The notes under the pieces: generated by a model
The model's input: only the letters and a program-made list of their open reading frames with translations
Told to the model about the DNA's origin: nothing
Databases searched by the model: none
NCBI RefSeq assembly: GCF_017562075.2
Contig: NC_054081.1
Location: forward strand, 25,557,409 to 25,621,408
Reading direction: 5' to 3'
Origin: Anopheles merus
Taxonomy: Eukaryota; Arthropoda; Insecta; Diptera; Culicidae
Length of the DNA: 64,000 bases
Part shown: piece after piece, positions 11,499 through 22,370 of the stretch
How the letters are laid out: every line of letters begins with the position of its first letter
Numbering within the stretch: the first letter of the stretch is position 1
Program-made: the position numbers and the translations under genes

Positions 11499-12799
11499 GG
11501 GGAAGGTAGGTAAAGACGGACACGTTAAGGGAAATGATAAAAATCTAGGGATATATAAGTGCAACGACCATGAAAATGTGCATACATTATCTTACACTCA
11601 TTTTTTATCAGGAAAAGTTGTTGAAACTTTTAGGTGTTCATCGATTTTTGCGTTTTTTTTTTTCATAAATCAAAAACATGATTTTTTTCGTCCAGTTCTG
11701 AAATTTTCGAGTAAGACGGAGACCTGATATGGGAAAGTTGAACACTATGAAAGATAAAATAGACACCTATAAAATAACGTTGGAAATTGAAGAGGTTTTT
11801 AGTATTTTAACATATCCTATTACTTTCCGCATCATGATACATACATAAACCAATTCTAGGCCAATTGCAACGACCGTTCATTCAGCCATGAATTTAGAAA
11901 TTGTAAGCGGCGCTTGTAATATATCGTAGAATGCAGAATATTGGGTTTCGCGAAGTGCCTCATCAGCACCGAGCGAATAATAGCATAACGAATGGCTACT
12001 ATTTTGACCATTTGGCTACTATTGTGTTTCATTTCTCGCTTGTTTAAATACCGGTTGTTTCTCTAGTTGCTGTTTGGTTTGCAGCTTCGGAATACCCTTA
12101 TTTAAGGTATTTGAAGAAAATGATTCATCACCAATTGATATAAGAAGTAACATAAATCAATAAATTCGGTGTCAATTTTTCCCTACAACATAGAGTCCGT
12201 CTTTTCCGCTTTGGTGTCACGATGTTTAAACCACCAGAATACAATATTTTTTATTGCTTTCATTTTCGTTCTTTCGCCATTTTTTTCATTAATGATCACG
12301 ACAACTCATTCATGAAATAAAACTTCCGGAAATATAAACAATACAAGTTGTAGAGCTTAAAATCCGCAGTAGTCTAAATAGATCCACAAGGGTACTTCTT
12401 CTTCTTCTTTGGCACAACAACCGCTGTCGGTCAAGGCCTGCCAGTACCCACTAATGAAGTGAGCTTGGCTTTCAGTGACTTATTGTTACCATAGCAGGAT
12501 AGTCAGACCTACGTATTAGGGTACGGTCTATTCGGGACTTGAACCCATGACGGGCATGTTGTTACGTCGAACGAGTAGACGACTGTACCACCAGACCGGC
12601 CCCCACAAGGGTACACACGAATGAAAATTATTTTTTTTCTTAAATGTTGCATATATTATGTCAAAAATGTTCTCAAATGTGTTGTTTATCTTTAAGTTAG
12701 GATGCTGCATAAATGATTTTTTTTAGAAAATTACCTTATGCATACATTTATGAGAAGTGTCCATCTTACCCGCATTGTCCATCTTTACCTACCTTCCCC
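11499..12799. mobile_element. 1.3-kb TA-flanked element with AGGTAGGTAAAGA ends, carrying a SINE
   Basis: The left terminus GGGGAAGGTAGGTAAAGACG then GACAC is inverted at the right (TGTCCATCTTTACCTACCTT then CCCC), 23 of 24 positions. TA flanks both sides (11497-11498, 12800-12801). The terminal word recurs just inside the right end (GTCCATCTTACCCG, about 12759-12773). No coding frame; non-autonomous. Confidence 0.75.
12396..12602 (-). mobile_element. tRNA-derived SINE, copy 3
   Basis: Full SINE with B box GGTTCAAGTCC (minus strand, near 12537) and a GAA tail at the left. It has the best target duplication in the window, a perfect 12-bp CCACAAGGGTAC at 12384-12395 and 12603-12614. It is inserted inside the 11499-12799 element. 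Confidence 0.92.
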
Positions 12800-14810
12800 T
12801 ACTAATAGGTTGAGCAGTACAAAACCTAGACAGCCTTCTAATTTATGTTCAAGAAGGCTATGAAATGAGTGAAATTGAGAATCGTGGCGAATGCTTCCAA
12901 GAACGAACGAGTTCGCCAGTACGGCTAAATGTTAATTTAAAAAAATTAGGATTTTGTGATAAAATATATACTGTGACTCGTTATCCGTGTTATTCGAGTA
13001 TCCGGTCGACGTCCAGTCCCGATGAGCACTGATAAACGGCGCTCAACTGTCCCGCTAAACATCCCAAGTGTCATTTGCTCGAAATTATTTTTCCAAATCT
13101 GTTCGCTTCGTACACGATATACCTGAAATTGTGGATTTGTGTGCGATCAAGTGTGTTGAAAGCGACAATATTTGGTGTGTACGTAAGTTTAACTTTCTTC
13201 AATCGATGAACGATGCCGTCGATCTCATTTTGCACACATAGATTTGGTTTTTTTTCTGTAAAACAAATGCTTATTTTGTGTCCAATGTTATTTTATAATA
13301 AAAAATGGTGTTGTTTAAGTATAAAATAGCTACATGACCAACTATAACGATAGGAAACACAGTTTCCGAGCGAATCTAGAAGAAAGCAACGAAAATGCCG
13401 CTAAACAGTCCATTTGAAGGACTTTTTCTAAATTCTCTCGGAAAATTCGGTGTTTTTTTTATATAAAACTATTATACCTCTACCCAAGTGACATTTTCTC
13501 GAAATTGTGTTTCCATATCTGCTTGATTAGTACTCGGTACACTTGAAATTATTGATTTGTGTGTGATAAAGTGTGTTGCAAGCGCCAAGATTTGGTGCGT
13601 TCATAAATTAAACTTTCTTCTATAGATGGACGATGCCGTCCAGGTAATTTTTCATTCAAAGCTATGGTTTTTGATGAAAAACAACAGCTAATTATGTGTG
13701 AGGTATTACATACAAAAAATGGTATTATTTAAGTATAAAATGGGTACATTCTCAACTATAATGATAGGATCATCATTTCCGAGCGAATGTAGAAGAAAGT
13801 AACGGAATTGCCGCATCACAGTTGATTTTAAAGGATTTTTTCTAAATTCTCTTAAACTGGACTGTAGTTTAAGTTTAAACAGTAGTTTAAGGGATAATTT
13901 TAGGGTCCAGTTTAAGGGAATTTGCTCGAATTTGCCATTATTCGCGCTCCAGTAAGCGCCAAAATTACGTTTGTACGTGTGTATGACCTACTTCCATTGG
14001 GTGAAAAAGGCGTCTGATTCGTTTTAGATTAATTTGCTTGAATATTAAGCGAAAAAAGAAGGTATATATCATACGGTGCTTTTTGGTGTAAATTCGATAT
14101 TTTTTTGTATAAAATAAACGATACGACCAGTAATAAGCATTGAAAACGTTATTTCTAGAAGGATAAAGAAGAAAGTATCGAAAAATACACATCACAGTCG
14201 TCTATAAAGAGCTTGTTCTAAAATTCCCTTAAACTGGTGCAGTGTAAGGGAAGTTTAAGGTACCAGTTTGAGGGTAATAGCTCAAAAACCCGATTTTAGA
14301 ACTTGAAAATGTCAATTGGGTATGGACGGGAAAAAGGCTTGCTCTCATAAGCTTTTTAAATGCGAGGGCTTCCGGGGCTATGAAGTTATATGGATCCCGA
14401 GGCATCATTGGCTCGAAAATGGTTGGGGGGATGTTAAGGTTGTAATGAATATGATTCAACTATCAGTACCCAATTGACATTTTCGGGCACGAATAATCGG
14501 GAATTCGAGCAAAGTTCCTTAAACTGGAGGCCTAAACATCCTTTAAACTGCAACAGTTTAAGGGAATTTAGAAAAAATCCTTTAAACAAAACTGTGATAC
14601 GGCTTTTTCGTTGCTTTCTTATAGCTTCGCTTGGAAATGATGTTTCCTTTCGTTATAGTTGGTCATGTAGCCATTTTATACTTAAATAATACCGATTTTT
14701 TATAAAATAATGTCATACAAAATAAGCATTTGTTTATCATCAAAAATCAAAGTTATGAATGTAAAATGAGCTCGACGGCATCGTTCATCGGTAGAAGAAG
14801 GTCTTACGCC

Positions 14811-15617
14811 TGTTCACACTTTCCTCTGAAACTTAATCCGGTTGCTATGGATCGCAATCCATGAGAATGGATCGCAATAAACTACGTCTGAATCGTTTTC
14901 AGCTACGTTTGGATCGTTTTCAGCTACGTTTGGATCGCTCTCAGCTACCTTTGGATTTTGCGGTAGCTCGCACAAATTTCATTGCAGCGCAACCGTTTAT
15001 TCAGTGACCGCGGGACACATTTGCATCCCAAAGAAAGCATTAAATAATAAATGCATTCAATTGTAAAATCTAATCATATTTTTTATGTGAAAATTAGATC
15101 ACCATTCATACATTTCTTTATTCTTTGACCAAGTTTTCCAAACAAATCTGCACAATCTTCTTCTTTTTGACGTAGCGACTTTGGTGGTCTTTCAGTCCCG
15201 CTCCTGCTTTCGAGATTTAGATATTACTTGTATGCCATGGAGGGACGGTCTGGTTGGGAATCTATTCTGATGCGTAAAAGCCGACAAATCTGTCAAATGT
15301 TATTCATTGCCTAAAAATGGGTTTTCAACACAAGTTCTCAATTGGGTTCAAACATAGAACAATATAAAATTGTTTTCAAATCGTCTGTTATAAGGAGAGT
15401 CATGAAGTACGCCGAGCGGTCACTAAATAAACTATGTGCAGCAACAAAATTTGCGCGAGCTACTGTACAATCCAAAGATAGCTGAGAGCGATCCAAACGT
15501 AGCTGAAAACGATCCAAACGTAGCTGAAAACGATTCAGACGTAGTTTATTGCGATCCATTCTCATGGATTGCGATCCATAACAACCGGATAAAGATTCAG
15601 AGGAAATTGAGAACAGG
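14811..15617. mobile_element. Nested fold-back element with three 22-bp tandem repeats in each arm
   Basis: The arms 14811-15010 and 15408-15617 are inverted copies sharing CCTGTTC.CA.TTTCCTCTGAA, TATGGATCGCAATCCATGAG and GTAGCTCG. Inside each arm the unit TTTTCAGCTACGTTTGGATCG is repeated about three times (14889-14955; inverse at 15480-15545). Repetitive peptides seen on either strand here are artefacts of these repeats. The loop holds a SINE fragment at 15157. Confidence 0.7.
15157..15285 (-). mobile_element. Fragment of a second SINE family
   Basis: CTTCTTCTTTTTGACGTAGCG at the left equals, on the minus strand, a CGCTACGTCAAAAAGAAGAAG-type tail. The same tail begins the repeat at 17790. 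The body (CTTTCAGTCCCGCTCC, GGGACGGTCT) is only loosely similar between the two, so the limits are approximate. Confidence 0.4.
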
Positions 15618-15759
15618 TGTATTTACGAACACACCAAATCTTGGTGTTATCAACACACTTGATCACACAGAAATCCACGATTTCAGGCTTATCGAGTACT
15701 TATCGAGCAGATATGGAAAAACAATTTCGAGCAAATGTCACTTGGGTAGGCAGTTTTGA

Positions 15760-17785
15760 TTGAAACGAATTGATTGAAACGAGATTTTAATGGAATTTGT
15801 ACTGAAGCAAAAGTCAGTGAATAATGTTTAAGGAAACGAGATAAATCATTGGCAAATAAAACTTAAATAATTTGGAAATGAAGACACAAACAAAAGTCTA
15901 AACTCCAAACAGCAAACGGATGAAGTTAAGAATTCACCTTGTTTAGTTACGATTGAACGAAGTTCAGATAAGTGTCAGTATTTCAGTTGGCCGTCAAATA
16001 CTTACTTATAGTTCAATAATGTGCAGAAGCAGCTTTACATTGTTAATTTGGGCTCGAAGGTGTAAAAGCCATTTGATACTTTGTGCAATACCGACTTATT
16101 TTTGGAAAAAGACAGTTTGCTTTCAGTAGTATTCAGCTTCAGAATTCAACATTCAGCCCTTAAGGCTTAAATCGTTCAAGAATGGCGTAATAATTATTGA
16201 TGTTCTTTAATCAGCTCATCTGAATAGCCTGCAGCTTCTCAAGATTTAAAGCCATTGGAATATTTGCTAGTATCTAGTATATATCTCCAGTATGTAGTAT
16301 GTATGCAAGGAGAATTTGAGTTTGGACGAATCCAAGATTCCGTTAGTGAAGATTTTGTAAAACGCCGTATTAAAATGTGCGTGTGGCTTGCAATGACTTT
16401 GAAAAGCTTTTACAAGCCATTTTCAAGTACAAGGAAAAATCTTCTTAAATAGCTTCAGACGTTGATTAATTCGATAAATAAAATGCACTTTGAAATGACA
16501 TGAACAAAATGCCTCTATTCCTCTTGGTCACCCTGTTTACTAAAATCAACGAATTAAACAATACTTGAAACGAAAAGTTTGTTAACATATTTTCTAATGA
16601 CTGGTTCCATATTAACCACATTCATGTTTTAAAATTAAAACCTGATAATTTTCGTTTCAATCAACATAACATTAAAAAAATTGAAAACATGCAATGGCAT
16701 GAAAACAATTGATTTGCTAACAATCTATGGCAGGTGCTAAATATAGAGTTTTCACAACAATATATATAAAATTCACATGTTAGCGGGAACATCAGAAAAG
16801 AAAATATGAATAAACTTAAAGAAAAAAAATCTATACACAAAAAAACCCTTACTTTGTTGAACTTTAATATGTATTTCGGTGGACAAGTGAATGCATATTA
16901 ACGTTTGCAATCAATTTAAACTTAAATTCAGAACAATATTTAAGGAAAAAAATACCGAATGATGAACTGACTTTGAGAACTGCAGATCGAGATATCATTC
17001 GTAAGCATGAATTAATTCTGCTTGATTGAAAATACGCTGCTTCCGTTTGTACATAAGTAACCAGACACAATTAAAAACATTTTAAAAACTAACAAAATCT
17101 AAATAAAAATAACACAAGACAAACTCAAGGTGACAACGATCCAATCTTTCGAAAGTTCCACAGGAATAGAGGTCTTGGGCAATTTATACATCTGTTGATA
17201 TTCATCTGCAAATACAATCAACGAAGCCAATTGCTTAAACAAATGTTTTGAGGACATCAATCACAAAGTGTTAGCATAGAATACATCTCGATACGCATTA
17301 CCTATCGAGTGCTTGTGTCTGGAGCTCAGCCCCTAAAATATGCCAGAACTCAAACTTCTCAAGTAGATGGCAAATATTTGTCAATCATAGCAGAGCATAA
17401 ATTAGTTAGAATCAAGAAACTAAACGCAAACCTCGACATATCAGTTAAAAAGCAATATGTTGCCACAAAGTGCTTACCAAGAATCGAACATCACTTCAAA
17501 GTCTCGATCAGCATGTAGGAGATATAAAATATGTCTGCCTATTTCTTAAGAACCAACAAATATTCAGGCTTTGTCCAGAATATGATCGGTTAGGTTCTTT
17601 AGACATTGGATTGAACCCCAAAATATCATAACACTGAGGGCTGTTTTATAAAAAAAATCAATTATTTTTTGAATAGCTGGTTACATAAAGCTTGGATCAT
17701 TTAAGTGCGTGGTTGCTGTTTAAAAGATAATGGCACTACTATTAAATAATAATATAGATTATTGTGTGATTTGTTGTTCGTGAAC
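15760..17785. other. AT-rich stretch, no supported gene
   Basis: Only short open frames (under 70 codons) without recognisable content. I see no terminal repeats or copies of the window's repeat families. Confidence 0.4.
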
Positions 17786-17789
17786 ACAA

Positions 17790-17915
17790 CTTCTTCTTTT
17801 TGACGTAACGACTAACGCAGTCATGTTAGTTTGTACAGGCTGTCTTAAGACTTATTGAATATCACGCAACCGAAGAGTCAGTCCTTGCTTCGGAGGGAAG
17901 GTTCCTATCAAGACA
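17790..17915 (-). mobile_element. Second copy of the TTTTTGACGTA SINE family fragment
   Basis: It starts CTTCTTCTTTTTGACGTAAC, nearly identical to the start of the 15157 fragment, followed by CAGTCCTTGCTTCGGAGGGA further on. Boundaries and tRNA-like boxes could not be placed. Confidence 0.35.
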
Positions 17916-17919
17916 AATT

Positions 17920-18718
17920 ATTTGATATGGAAAATGGAACATGCACGCCATTGGTTCGGCGTGATATTGCTTTGAAAAAATGTCTCTACCTGCTAGTAAG
18001 TAAAACTGGTCGATTTAGACCATACCATGTTAGGTATTCATAAACAGACACTTCGAATGCGGACGCTCTTTGTACCATGAAGGATTGTATCATTTTCTCT
18101 GCGTTATTTTCATTTCAAAGTTTATTTTTGATTATTTTTACATGATATCTTGCAGAAAAGCAATAAAAGAATCCCGCTGCACAATTTTCATGTCGATTAA
18201 AAAGAATTAAGGTAATTAACACATGCATTGCACAAAAAATGCGGACGGATGTCGATGTGAGATTCGAATTAGTGTCCGATTATGAATACATGCTATTGTA
18301 CTGGATACATTTTCAATTCAGTTGCATCTGAATAGCGAATTACTTTAATTTTACTAAGTATTCCTATCTATACTTTTATTTTGACCATCATTTAATGTAT
18401 ACTTAATTTTTCCTGCTTTTTTGAACCATAAATTGAAGAAAAAAGAAGCAAATTAGCATGACATTTTTTTATTCATTTTTTCGTCATGGTGAGACTGTGT
18501 AAGCGTGAATGATGATCACGATTGGCACGAACAGTATGGCATAAGCTGCATCGCTATCTTGTTTCATATTTAGCGACTTACACATTCCAGATCGTTTAGC
18601 AACTTAGCGCTACGAAAATGATGTTCGCGTTTTTTGATATTGACCCGCAAAGCGACCCCCAAACAACCACAAATCCTATTACATTACAAAAATAATTCCG
18701 GAATTTATCTGCCCTGAA
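17920..18718. other. AT-rich stretch, no supported gene
   Basis: No coding frame, terminal inverted repeat or shared repeat found. An apparent 62-codon frame starting at 17855 overlaps the SINE fragment and is not supported. Confidence 0.35.
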
Positions 18719-18723
18719 CTTAA

Positions 18724-19231
18724 TTTGACAGAAAAATCCGCTTCGCTAATTTAACAATACGTTAAGGATTACGGAACAGAATTTAAGGAAAAACATATCT
18801 TTTCATTTAAAATCATTGTTTTATGCCCTATGATTATTTTTAAAAAGACACGTCTGATCTGATTTGTGTGTTTCTTTCTAAGACACCACCGTTTTATACC
18901 CTTACAGTGAAATTCTCTTGCTTGAAAGCAGCTACATTGGTCAAAGCCAATTCATTTTTCCCGGCGAGATGAAATCTGTCAAACGCCGTTTGACGTACCA
19001 TTTCCAAATTCTCCAATGTGATAGATTCTGTCAACATGAAGAATTTAATTGTCAAGGTGTAAAATGGTGTTTTATAGGAAGACGCAAGTGAGGATCTGAA
19101 AGAGTTGCATAATAAAACTTCTGCGGCAGAAAAAGATTATTTTAATTAGAAAGACAAATTTGACGTAAAATTCCGTTTCAAAATTCCGAGCGTGTTCTTA
19201 CATCAGCGAAGCGGACTTTTCTGTCGAAAGC
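18724..19231. mobile_element. MITE with GACAGAAAARTCCGCTTCGCT ends
   Basis: TTTGACAGAAAAATCCGCTT at the left (18724) is inverted at the right (AGCGAAGCGGACTTTTCTGT, about 19206-19225). Inside both ends, CGGAA..GAATTT/AAATTCCG words are also inverted. TTAA lies beside both ends (18720-18723; about 19232-19235), which might be the target duplication. Family not recognised. Confidence 0.5.
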
Positions 19232-19733
19232 ATTAAAATAACTGGTCAAACGTTTTAAACATTAGTCGACATTGTCAAACACTGCAAGAGTTGCGTGTTG
19301 TTTCATCTGCTCGAAATCATATGGTATTTTAAATAATTTTTATTCATAATTTATTTTCTTTGCGGTGTTTTTCGTCAAAAAGATTACTATTTCTTATTTT
19401 GTGGATTTTTGCTAAATAATATGTCAGAATTCAGGTGTTTAGTATGCTACAAATCGCACTGTCATTCCATAAAACATTGCGAGGGTTGCGAATAGTTTCA
19501 TCTGCTCAAAATCTTATGATATTTCAAATAAATTTTAGTTTTAATTGATTAATTATTTTATACGGTGTTATTTGGCGAAAAAATCGCTTTTTCAAATTTT
19601 GTGGATTTTTTCAAAATAAAAAGTAAAAATTGTAAAATTGTAAAATGTAAAAAAGTGTTTAGTATGCTACAAATTGCACTGCTATACCGGATCTCGGGGT
19701 GCTATAATTACATACTTTCTTACTTTTTCGGCG

Positions 19734-20084
19734 CTACAACCGCTTTGCGGTCTTTGCCTGCCTGAGGAGTGTTCGAAATCGCTCTCGGTGTCGCGCCTTC
19801 GTCTGCCAGTCCGTTATTCCGACCTTAATGGCGGACGCCTCCACGCCATTTTGCCACCTCAGTTTGGGCCTACCACGCTTCCTGTGTCCTTGTGGACAGC
19901 CTATAAAGACTTTACGGGCTGGGTCGTCCGTTTCCATGCGTACAACATGGCCAGCCCACCGAAGCCTGGCGAGCTTGATACGCTGTACAACAGTGAGGTC
20001 ACCGTACATCTCGTATAGCTCGTCATTATAGCGGCTCCTCCATTGTCCTTCCCCACATACGGGGCCAAGTATCCTTCTGAGCAT
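19734..20084 (-). pseudogene. LINE C-terminal domain fragment (RWAGHV...GRPK type)
   Basis: This 116-codon frame carries the characteristic LARLRWAGHVVRM and RGRPKLRWQ motifs found at the extreme C-terminus of many insect LINE open frames after the RT domain. It is separated from the RT fragment by about 180 bp that contain stops, so at least one frameshift or nonsense change lies between them. It ends 20-odd bases before the shared SINE/LINE 3' tail. Confidence 0.75.
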
Positions 20085-20264
20085 CTTCCTCTCGAACGCG
20101 GCTAAGAGGGTTTCATCAGATTTGCACAGTGTCCATGTCTAAGAGGCGTATATGAGTACCGGTACTATGTAGGAGCTATAAAGTCTCAGCTTCGTCCGTC
20201 GCGACAGGTTCTTTGAGGTGAACTGATTTTTCAGGCCCTAGAAAGACCGGTTGGCAGCCAACAT

Positions 20265-21653
20265 TCATGCGCGCAGCTCTGCTTCCATGCTATAGCCGTT
20301 GCTGACCTTTGACTCAAGATAGGTGAATTGTGAGACGACTTCAAACGTGCGTTCACCTATTTGCACGTCACGCCTACGTAGATTCTGATTATTTGTTGGC
20401 GGGCCCACTGATGTTGCCACCATCAGTTTGGTCTTTGCCTCGTTTATCTGCAATCCGAGGTTCTCTGCCGCCTGCTCGATCCCTTGGTAGGCTTCTGCTA
20501 CATAGGAGAGCCGCAGACCAATGATGTCTATATCATCAGCATATGCCAGGATCTGGGTTGATTTATAGAAGATGGTTACCGTAGTCTCCACCCTCGAGTC
20601 ACGGATGGCCCTCTCTAGCGCCAAGTTGAATAGAAGACAGGCAAGCCCGTCCCCCTGCCGCAGACCCTTGGTGGTAGCAAAAGGTCCTGAGAGTTTTCCA
20701 TCCACCCTCACCTGGCATGTGACGTTGGTCATAGTCATTCTAACTAGCCTTATTGGTTTGGCCGGGATTCCAAATGAGCTCATAGCCTCAAACAGTTTTA
20801 CCCTAGCTTTGATATCGAATGCGGCTTTGAAGTCAATGAAGAGACGGTATGTGTCGTTTCTGTATTCAGCCATCTTCTCCAAGATCCACCGCATGGTGAA
20901 GATCTGATCAGTGGTAGATTTTCCGTTTCGGAATCCTCTTTGATAGTCTCCTACTATCTCTTCGACGTGCGAGACAAGACGATCCTGAAGGATCAGGGAG
21001 AATATTTTATAGGCGGTATTGAAAACCGTAATACCCATGTAGTTGTTGCAGTCCAACCTGTCTCCCCTCTTGTATGTGTGGTAGATGATGCCGAGATTCC
21101 AATCACAAGGCATCGATTTGCTATCCCACACCTCAGTAACAATTTGATGAATCTCGTTTTCTAGTCGTGCACCTCCATTCTTGACCAGTTCAGCTGCAAT
21201 TCCGTCGGTTCCGGGTGCCTTGTTATTTTTCAGCCGACGGATAGCCTTTCGTGTTTCTTCTATGCTAGGTGGCAGTAGCATGACACTATCTGCTAGTGGC
21301 GCTTCTAGCTGTTCGTTTAGCTGGTCGTTGAGTAATTCATCAAAGTACTGAGCCCACCGCGAGAGCACCTCTGGCTGGTTACTAACCAGATCTCCATCCT
21401 TGTTGCGACAGCAGGTTACCTTAGGTACAACGTTGTTTCGGTGACCTGCTACTGCTTGGTAAAACTTTCGTGTCGGTCCGTACGCCTCTCTGGTTTGCTC
21501 GAGTTCCCGCATGTTTTGCTCTTCCAAAGCATGCTTCTTGGAGCGGTGAACTCGTTTTTCTTCGCGTGTGGGCTGTGAGTATTCCTCTGCGCATGCCTGC
21601 GTTCTATGCCGTTGCTGCATTGCTCGGTATGCAGTATTCTTACGTTCGGTCAC
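20265..21653 (-). pseudogene. LINE reverse transcriptase, main fragment
   Basis: A 462-codon open frame, the largest in the left half of the window. Order of features: N-terminal basic linker (about residues 1-75), NNKAPGTDGI (RT block 1, near residue 145), GDYQRGFRNGKSTTDQIF (near 235), FIDFKAAFD (block A aspartates, near 270), GLRQGDGLACLLFNLALE (block B, near 330), and the catalytic AYADDIDIIG (near 370). The enzyme would reverse-transcribe the element's RNA at a nicked chromosomal target. The frame stops at 20265, before the usual C-terminal domain, which continues in another frame at 20084-19734. The upstream endonuclease is absent. Non-functional as it stands. Confidence 0.85.
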
Positions 21654-22303
21654 TTGTCTTTGTTCATCGTCGAACCATTAGAACTTAATTTTATAACTAC
21701 TAAAATTAGAGACGAAAAACCTGTCTATGATCGCAAGCTGTTTAATGCGAGGGCTCTGGGGCTGTGAATTTGTATGACGTGCGAGCTCTTGCCCGCCCTG
21801 GCAAATCGCTGACAATTGTATGGCGGGCTGTCAATTGTGTGGCGTGTAATTAGTATTTTCACCCCGTTTTTAGCAGTTATAATTACAGCTCCCCGAGATC
21901 AGGTACAGCATTGTGATTTGTAGCATACTAAACACTTGAATTTTGAAATTTTATTTTGAAAAAAATCCACAAATTGTGATGTTTAACGCAAAAAACGCCG
22001 CGAAAAAAATAATTCTTGAATAAAAATTAAGATTAGATTAAAACTAGTAGATGATGCCACTCGCTACCCACGCAATGTTTCATGGGAGTGATCTTTTGGA
22101 CGAATAACACCGCAAACAAAACAGAATGATTTTCAAAAAATATTGAGAATCAAATATTGTTGAAAATGTCAAAAGATTTCGAGCAGATGATACTACTAGC
22201 AACCCTCGCAGTGTTTGACGGGAATGTTAAATTTTCATTTTATTTGATCATGCTCTATTTCAAATTGGGGCGAGATTTTCCGGACTTTTGCATTCAATCT
22301 TGA

Positions 22304-22370
22304 AGGCCGAGGGACATTATCCGTACTTTCTAATGTGTTTTCAATTTTCACTAACGCTTCTGGCAGCGGC
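22304..22370. repeat. Single end of the AGGCCG/TTA MITE family
   Basis: AGGCCGAGGGACATTATCCG, then GTACTTTCTAATGTG, TTTTCACTAACGC and TCTGGCAGCGGC follow the left arm of the 1976-2328 MITE with substitutions. No inverted partner follows, so this is a truncated copy. Confidence 0.6.

Larger units (their letters stand above)
11449..12914. repeat. Fold-back MITE with GAACTCGTTCGT ends, split by a 1.3-kb element
   Basis: GAACTCGTTCGTTG at 11449 is inverted as AACGAACGAGTTC ending at 12914. Once the inner element (11499-12799) is removed, only about 160 bp remain between the ends. Target duplication is not clear. Confidence 0.45.
9833..13049. mobile_element. Pogo-like MITE (second copy) split by 2.9 kb of nested insertions
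   Basis: The left half 9833-10063 follows the 6575 MITE closely (GGCCGTTTATCCGGGTACC, GTTGAGAAATGAGAATTCAA, GAGGATATTTG). The right half from about 12940 to 13049 carries the matching other end (CCGATGAGCACTGATAAACG, GCGCTCAACTG). Both termini are worn. The material between them belongs to at least three other elements. Confidence 0.6.
13062..15755. repeat. 2.7-kb palindromic composite of a fold-back family
   Basis: Unit A (13062-13460) and unit B (about 13482-13860) are tandem copies: both have AAGTG.CATTT.CTCGAAATT, GTGTGTT..AAGCG.CAA.ATTTGGTG, GACGATGCCGTC and TTTTTCTAAATTC. A more diverged third unit spans about 13940-14250. The opposite arm, inverted, is 14500-14808 plus 15618-15755, ending TTCGAGCAAATGTCACTTGG. 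The two parts become contiguous when the nested element 14811-15617 is removed. TTAAACTG words cluster at the inner ends of the arms. No gene is supported. Confidence 0.7.
19712..21691 (-). mobile_element. 5'-truncated non-LTR retrotransposon (LINE)
   Basis: On the minus strand the element begins in the middle of its open frame (WFDDE-type linker before the reverse transcriptase, near 21680) and runs to a 3' end at about 19712. The endonuclease domain and 5' region are missing. A near-identical 9-mer (TATAATTAC at 19703-19711, TATAACTAC at 21692-21700) may be the target duplication. The 3' tail resembles the tail of the tRNA-derived SINE in this window. Clade not certain: the RWAGHV...RGRPK C-terminus recalls RTE/Jockey-grade insect elements. 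Confidence 0.8.
19256..22226. repeat. Palindromic repeat with tandem arm units, split at its centre by a LINE
   Basis: The left arm contains two direct units about 195 bp apart, starting near 19273 and 19468 (CAAACACTGC/AAAACATTGC, GAG.GTTGCG, TTTCATCTGCTC, TTTGTGGATTTTT, GTTTAGTATGCTACAAAT). The right arm (21885-22226) holds inverted units of the same sequence. GATCTCGGGG.GCT at 19690-19703 pairs with AGCTCCCCGAGATC at 21888-21901. The LINE 19712-21691 lies between the arms. Confidence 0.65.

Noticed and set aside
15338..15759. Frames with repeated LRLDRFQ or AENDPNV phrases
   Set aside because: Both strands read through the 22-bp tandem repeats of the nested fold-back element.
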